From: Planctomycetaceae bacterium
GTDB taxonomy: Bacteria; Planctomycetota; Planctomycetia; Pirellulales; Thermoguttaceae
DNA length: 7,343 nucleotides
Assembly: GCA_031276415.1 (NCBI GenBank)
Contig: JAISNF010000296.1
Location: forward strand, 1 to 7,343
Direction: 5' to 3'
Shown here: positions 4,491 to 7,343 of the stretch, one piece after another
Numbering within the stretch: position 1 is the stretch's first letter
Layout of the letters: each line of letters starts with the position of its first letter
Program-made: the position numbers and the translations under genes
The notes under the pieces: model-generated
Seen by the model: the letters and a program-made list of their open reading frames with translations, nothing else
Database searches by the model: none
Told to the model about the DNA's origin: nothing

Positions 4491-5375
4491 TTACGTATTA
4501 TTATTGATTAATTTCATGAGTTCTGTGTGCAGGGTTTTGTTGGCGACGGCACAAACTGGGGAAGGGTCATCGAATGTGATTGGCGAACCGTTGGGCTGAG
4601 TTACAACTCCACCCGCTTCCTCAACAAGAAGCGATCCGGCAGACATGTCCCACGGATGACATTGGAACGACCAACTCGCATCAAGCCGCCCCGCCGCAAC
4701 AAACGCTAAATTTAACGCCGTTGAACCCGTCCGCCGAATCGCCTGACAAACCGTAACCGCTTGCAAAAATGTTCGTAAATCAGGATCATTCGCCTGTGTC
4801 ATCGTCGGAAAACTAACCGAAACAAGCGATTCCTCCAATGTTTCACGTAAACTAACATGAATCGGCTCGCCATTCAAAAAAACTCCTTGCCCCTTTTCCG
4901 CCGAATAAAATTCCTCCATCATGGGATTGTAAATAACCGCACAAATCACTCGGTCTTCACAAAGCAAGGCAATTGACGTACAGAATAACGGCAAACCATG
5001 AACATAATTGGTCGTACCGTCCAACGGATCAACAATCCAACAATATTGAGAATCACCGGATTGAGAATCATTGGATTGGCAATGACCGGATTTATCTGTT
5101 GTCGATTTCGTAGATTCGTTTGGCGTTTTAAGGTTTGGTATTTTAACATTTGGAGTGTTAAAAAGTCCGGCGGTTGTTTCTTCGCCAAGAAAACGGTGTT
5201 GCGGAAAATGTTCGAAAATCGTTTGCTCAATCACTTTTTGAGCCGCAACATCCGCTTCCGTAACAAGATCAAATCTGTTCTTTTTATGCCGGACATGAAT
5301 CTTGCCAAACATTGTCCGAAGAATTTCACCCGCCGACCGCGCCGCCAATTCGCAAACTGTTAAATAAGAAGACAT
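4491..5375 (-). CDS. Inositol monophosphatase family protein
   Basis: Magnesium-dependent phosphatase of the IMPase/FIG superfamily, expected to remove phosphate from inositol phosphate or a related small substrate in the cytoplasm. The exact substrate (inositol-1-phosphate, fructose-1,6-bisphosphate, histidinol phosphate or PAP-like) cannot be fixed from sequence. Seen in the 294 residues: DLVTEADVAAQKVIE (36-50), GEE (64-66), WIVDPLDGTTNYVHG (113-127), RRTGSTALNLAFVAAGRLDA (214-233) and WDMSAGSLLVEEAGG (242-256). By analogy with human IMPase, the metal ligands are Glu65, Asp116, Asp119 and Asp243. The odd part is a roughly 40-residue low-complexity insertion (about 72-111) between the GEE and DPLDGT motifs, encoded by two 15-bp minisatellites; most homologues have a short loop here. 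The catalytic residues are intact, so it should be active. No Shine-Dalgarno is seen before ATG 5375. Confidence 0.94.
   Translation of the reverse strand: MSSYLTVCELAARSAGEILRTMFGKIHVRHKKNRFDLVTEADVAAQKVIEQTIFEHFPQHRFLGEETTAGLFNTPNVKIPNLKTPNESTKSTTDKSGHCQSNDSQSGDSQYCWIVDPLDGTTNYVHGLPLFCTSIALLCEDRVICAVIYNPMMEEFYSAEKGQGVFLNGEPIHVSLRETLEESLVSVSFPTMTQANDPDLRTFLQAVTVCQAIRRTGSTALNLAFVAAGRLDASWSFQCHPWDMSAGSLLVEEAGGVVTQPNGSPITFDDPSPVCAVANKTLHTELMKLINNNT
5045..5089 (-). repeat. 15-bp coding minisatellite, three units, in the phosphatase loop
   Basis: Plus-strand units are ATTGAGAATCACCGG, ATTGAGAATCATTGG and ATTGGCAATGACCGG; the first two agree at 13 of 15 positions, the last two at 10 of 15. On the coding strand they give the pentapeptides SGHCQ, SNDSQ and SGDSQ (residues 96-110). 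The frame is preserved, and the array sits immediately before the WIVDPLDGT active-site motif. Confidence 0.85.
5119..5163 (-). repeat. Second, unrelated 15-bp coding minisatellite in the same loop
   Basis: Plus-strand units are TTTGGCGTTTTAAGG, TTTGGTATTTTAACA and TTTGGAGTGTTAAAA. On the coding strand they give roughly TPNVK, IPNLK and TPNES (residues 74-88). Consensus and composition differ from the neighbouring array at 5045-5089, but the period and unit number are the same. The 29 bp between the arrays encode a Thr/Ser/Lys-rich spacer. Confidence 0.85.
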
Positions 5376-5409
5376 AATTTAAGTGTTGAAAATAAAGTAA
5401 TTATTGAGG

Positions 5410-5725
5410 GTAACTTCTAATAACCGGTTTTTTTATTTAACCACAAAAAAAAACATCCGCAGATTACGCTGATTATCGCAGATTATTTTTTGATAATACG
5501 AAACAACAAAATAGACAAAACTTTTTAACTTTAACATTATTTTTATTTCATATTTTCGTTATTTTATATTTTAAAATCATCTGCGAATATCTGCGTAATC
5601 TGCGGACAATTTTAAAAATCATCTGCGACAATCTGCGTAATCAGCGGACAATTTTATTTTTCTTCTCTGTGCTCTCTGTGTTCTCTGTGGTTAATAAAAA
5701 CAAATTTGTGGTTTTTAGATATTCC
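5410..5725 (-). repeat. Composite intergenic repeat element, copy C (fills the gap)
   Basis: Read on the minus strand, this copy starts with the flank shared with A2 (5725-5684, 39 of 42 identical) and enters TTAACCACAGAGAACACAGA. It then carries two tandem CCGC(A/T)GATTACGCAGAT units, an AT-rich spacer (about 5489-5567), the inverted unit at 5456-5480, TTTTGTGGTTAA, and the flank shared with A1 (5444-5410). It is therefore the same kind of element as A1/A2, inverted, and is the most complete copy because it has both distinct ends. It occupies nearly all of the gap between the UPF0210 and phosphatase genes. No protein is encoded. It should fold into a long stem in RNA or single-stranded DNA. 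Confidence 0.85.
5568..5650 (-). repeat. Two tandem 41/42-bp units inside copy C
   Basis: ATTTTAAAATCATCTGCG begins a 41-bp unit (5568-5608) that is followed directly by a 42-bp unit (5609-5650) starting ATTTTAAAAATCATCTGCG. Both end in GCGGACA. The only differences are one extra A, AAT versus CAA in the middle, and CTGCGG versus CAGCGG. Either arm could pair with the inverted unit at 5456-5480. Confidence 0.8.
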
Positions 5726-5727
5726 GT

Positions 5728-5751
5728 GAATTGATTATTGAATTGATTATT
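5728..5751. repeat. Perfect 12-bp tandem duplication at the UPF0210 stop codon
   Basis: GAATTGATTATT occurs twice in a row (5728-5739 and 5740-5751). The second copy runs into the UPF0210 stop codon (TAA, read from 5752 to 5750). The duplication adds further in-frame or near stops but does not change the protein. Confidence 0.85.
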
Positions 5752-7135
5752 AGTTTCCGAGTGATTGGAGCGGAGCGGGAATTCTTCCGCCGAAATGGAC
5801 AAATTCGCTGCTTGCTCCGATATTCCGAACTTCCAACACCGGCGAGGCTCCGAAAAGACCTCCAAAACTAATTTGATCACCCGCTTTGGCTCCGGGAACC
5901 GGAATTAATCGTGCGGCAGTGGTTTTATTGTTAATAACTCCAATTGCCATTTCATCGGCAATCAAGGCGGCAATTGTTTCCGGCGGAGTGTCGCCCGGAA
6001 TCAAAATCATGTCAAGACCAACACTGCAAACTGCGGTCATTGCTTCGAGTTTTTCAAGACTCAAATGTCCTTGAGCAACAGCATCGGCTAAACAGGAATC
6101 TTCGGAAACCGGAATGAACGCCCCGCTCAAACCGCCAACAGAACTTGACGCAAAAAGTCCGCCTTTCTTCACAGCGTCATTCAACAGAGCAATTGCCGCC
6201 GTCGAACCCGGCGCACCAATTTGAGCAATACCCAACGTTTTCAGAATTTCGCCGATACTATCGCCAACGGTTGGAGTTGGGGCGAGTGAAAGATCAACGA
6301 TCCCAAATTCTATGTTTAGGCGTTCCGCCACTTCGCGACCAATTAGTTCACCAACACGGGTTACGCGAAAACTGGTAATTTTGATTTCTTCAGCCAGATC
6401 GCCGAGAGTTAATTTTTTGCCGTTAATTTTAGCGGCTTCGATACGGCGACGCAAACCGGAATCGACCACACCGGGACCGCTAACTCCAATATTGATTGTT
6501 GCTTCGGGTTCGCCGGCTCCCATGTACGCTCCCGCCATGAACGGATTATCTTCGGGAATATTGGCAAAAACAACCAGTTTTGCGGCTCCAAAACCTTGTT
6601 GTTTATCGGTTGCTTTGGCGATAGCCGGAATGAGATTTCCGAGTTGGCTGATGGCGTTCATATTGATTCCGGCTTTGCGCGAGGCGACATTGATTGACGC
6701 ACAAACGCGTTCCGTTTTAGAGAGAACTTCCGGCAGTGAATCCAAAACAATTTGGGCACCAGCGGAAATTCCTTTTTGAACCAAAGCGGAAAAACCGCCC
6801 ACAAAATCAACACGACATTCGGCAGCGGCTTTGTCCAATATTTGAGCGAGTTGCAATGCGGCATGGCGACCATGTCCCGCAAGAATGGAAGCAGCCGGAG
6901 AAATGGCGAGCCGTTTGTTCCTAACAGGAATACCGTATTTTTCACCGATTTCATCACAAATAACAACAAGATTACGGGCGTAATCCGTAATTTTATTATA
7001 GACTTTTCGGCAAAGTTGATCGGCGTTAATAGCGGCACAATCATTTAGATTGAGTGCAAGAGTTACGGCGCGAACATCCAAATGCTCATCATGAAGCATT
7101 CGGATTGTTGAAAGAATTTCGTCTGTTCGAAGCAT
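5750..7135 (-). CDS. UPF0210 (PFL) family protein, COG2848-type
   Basis: The 461-residue product is a complete member of the UPF0210/PFL family, whose biochemical role is not established. The family name comes from a fold related to pyruvate formate-lyase, and it does not imply glycyl-radical chemistry. Seen here: the N-terminal EILSTIRMLHDEHLDVRAVT (6-25), SPAASILAGHG (79-89), GVSGPGVVDSGLRRRIE (217-233), PTPTVGDSIGEILK (286-299), IGAPGSTAAIALLNDAVKKG (306-325), GGLSGAFIPVSED (334-346), CSVGLDMILIPGDTPPETIA (370-389) and INNKTTAARLIPVPG (401-415). No signal peptide or membrane span is apparent, so it is probably cytoplasmic. In many Firmicutes the gene follows a small ACT-domain protein; here the 208 bp upstream hold no such gene. 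The start is at the expected family position, without a Shine-Dalgarno. Confidence 0.93.
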   Translation of the reverse strand: MLRTDEILSTIRMLHDEHLDVRAVTLALNLNDCAAINADQLCRKVYNKITDYARNLVVICDEIGEKYGIPVRNKRLAISPAASILAGHGRHAALQLAQILDKAAAECRVDFVGGFSALVQKGISAGAQIVLDSLPEVLSKTERVCASINVASRKAGINMNAISQLGNLIPAIAKATDKQQGFGAAKLVVFANIPEDNPFMAGAYMGAGEPEATINIGVSGPGVVDSGLRRRIEAAKINGKKLTLGDLAEEIKITSFRVTRVGELIGREVAERLNIEFGIVDLSLAPTPTVGDSIGEILKTLGIAQIGAPGSTAAIALLNDAVKKGGLFASSSVGGLSGAFIPVSEDSCLADAVAQGHLSLEKLEAMTAVCSVGLDMILIPGDTPPETIAALIADEMAIGVINNKTTAARLIPVPGAKAGDQISFGGLFGASPVLEVRNIGASSEFVHFGGRIPAPLQSLGN

Positions 7136-7184
7136 AATCTGATATTGATGACTAATAATTATTTAAAATGAACAAAGTTTTTGT

Positions 7185-7190
7185 ATTATA
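7185..7190 (-). promoter_or_regulatory. Candidate -10 box of the UPF0210 gene
   Basis: On the minus strand this is an exact TATAAT, which would start transcription about 40 nt before ATG 7135. No convincing -35 is found at 16-18 bp (the 17-bp position reads CTTTTA), so it is only a weak candidate in very AT-rich DNA. Confidence 0.3.
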
Positions 7191-7293
7191 GAGAACAAAC
7201 TTAGAAATAAAAGATATTTAACAAAAAAAACTTCGTACCCGTTCACGGAGATTCGTTTAACAAGTTATCATAATGATTACAAAATTTTTTTAA

Positions 7294-7320
7294 TTATTTT
7301 AGATCAAAAGTCAATTATAA
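7294..7320 (-). repeat. 27-bp dispersed repeat, copy 2
   Basis: Read on the minus strand it is TTATAATTGAC then TTTTGATCTAAAATAA, identical to 1863-1889 except for one base. It lies about 160 bp upstream of the UPF0210 start, a distance very like that of copy 1 from the kinase start (1701), though in the opposite orientation relative to the gene. The rest of 7136-7343 shows no gene. Confidence 0.75.
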
Positions 7321-7343
7321 AATGAAATAACGTTTTGATTCCA

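Noticed and set aside
4998..5363. 121-codon plus-strand frame
   Set aside because: It is antisense to the phosphatase gene and partly composed of translated minisatellite; no family resemblance.
5456..5694. CRISPR array
   Set aside because: Repeats are few, differ from one another, appear in both orientations and have no unique spacers of regular length; no cas gene is present.
5641..5880. 79-codon minus-strand frame with TTENTESTEKK
   Set aside because: Its end is repeat-derived and its start overlaps the well-supported UPF0210 gene in another frame.
6312..6779. 155-codon plus-strand frame
   Set aside because: It is antisense to UPF0210, whose conserved motifs cover the same bases on the minus strand.
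7136..7343. tRNA or small RNA gene in the right-hand gap
   Set aside because: No cloverleaf, no T-loop sequence and no strong GC-containing stem was found.

Overview
The window is 7343 bp of AT-rich bacterial chromosome carrying five protein genes. Four are complete and one runs off the left edge. It looks like Planctomycetota, possibly Pirellulales-like or an uncultured relative. This rests mainly on the EF-Ts protein, whose usual TDFV motif is replaced by an STPV-type sequence, with the planctomycete-style QLATGPGA, IREVF, FFAER..L.QPFVKD and HWVLG signatures. Most starts also lack a Shine-Dalgarno sequence. The assignment is from memory of the family, not from a search.

Layout: 1-1701 (-) is a membrane sensor histidine kinase, truncated at its C-terminal side by the window edge. 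1702-2535 is a long divergent intergenic region with two copies of a composite repeat element, then a hairpin and a candidate promoter ahead of rpsB. 2536-3261 (+) is rpsB (ribosomal protein S2). 3262-3523 is a structured gap with two hairpins. 3524-4354 (+) is tsf (EF-Ts). 4355-4490 is a short convergent gap with degenerate repeat copies folded into a terminator-like hairpin. 4491-5375 (-) is an inositol-monophosphatase family gene with an unusual repeat-encoded loop. 5376-5749 is almost entirely one more copy of the composite repeat. 5750-7135 (-) is a UPF0210/PFL-family protein. 7136-7343 is non-coding, with a candidate -10 box and the second copy of a 27-bp repeat.

The genes do not form one pathway. 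rpsB and tsf are the classic translation pair, here separated by 262 bp. The kinase, phosphatase and UPF0210 genes look like separate transcription units. I see no defence system, mobile-element protein, phage gene, RNA gene or CRISPR array.

The most notable content is repeats. The intergenic element family (TTAACCACAGA ends, CCGCAGATTACGCAGAT hairpin core, end-specific flanks) recurs in opposite orientations. Coding minisatellites with periods of 9 and 15 bp lie inside two genes. Perfect or near-perfect two-copy tandem duplications of 10-13 bp occur in the intergenic DNA.
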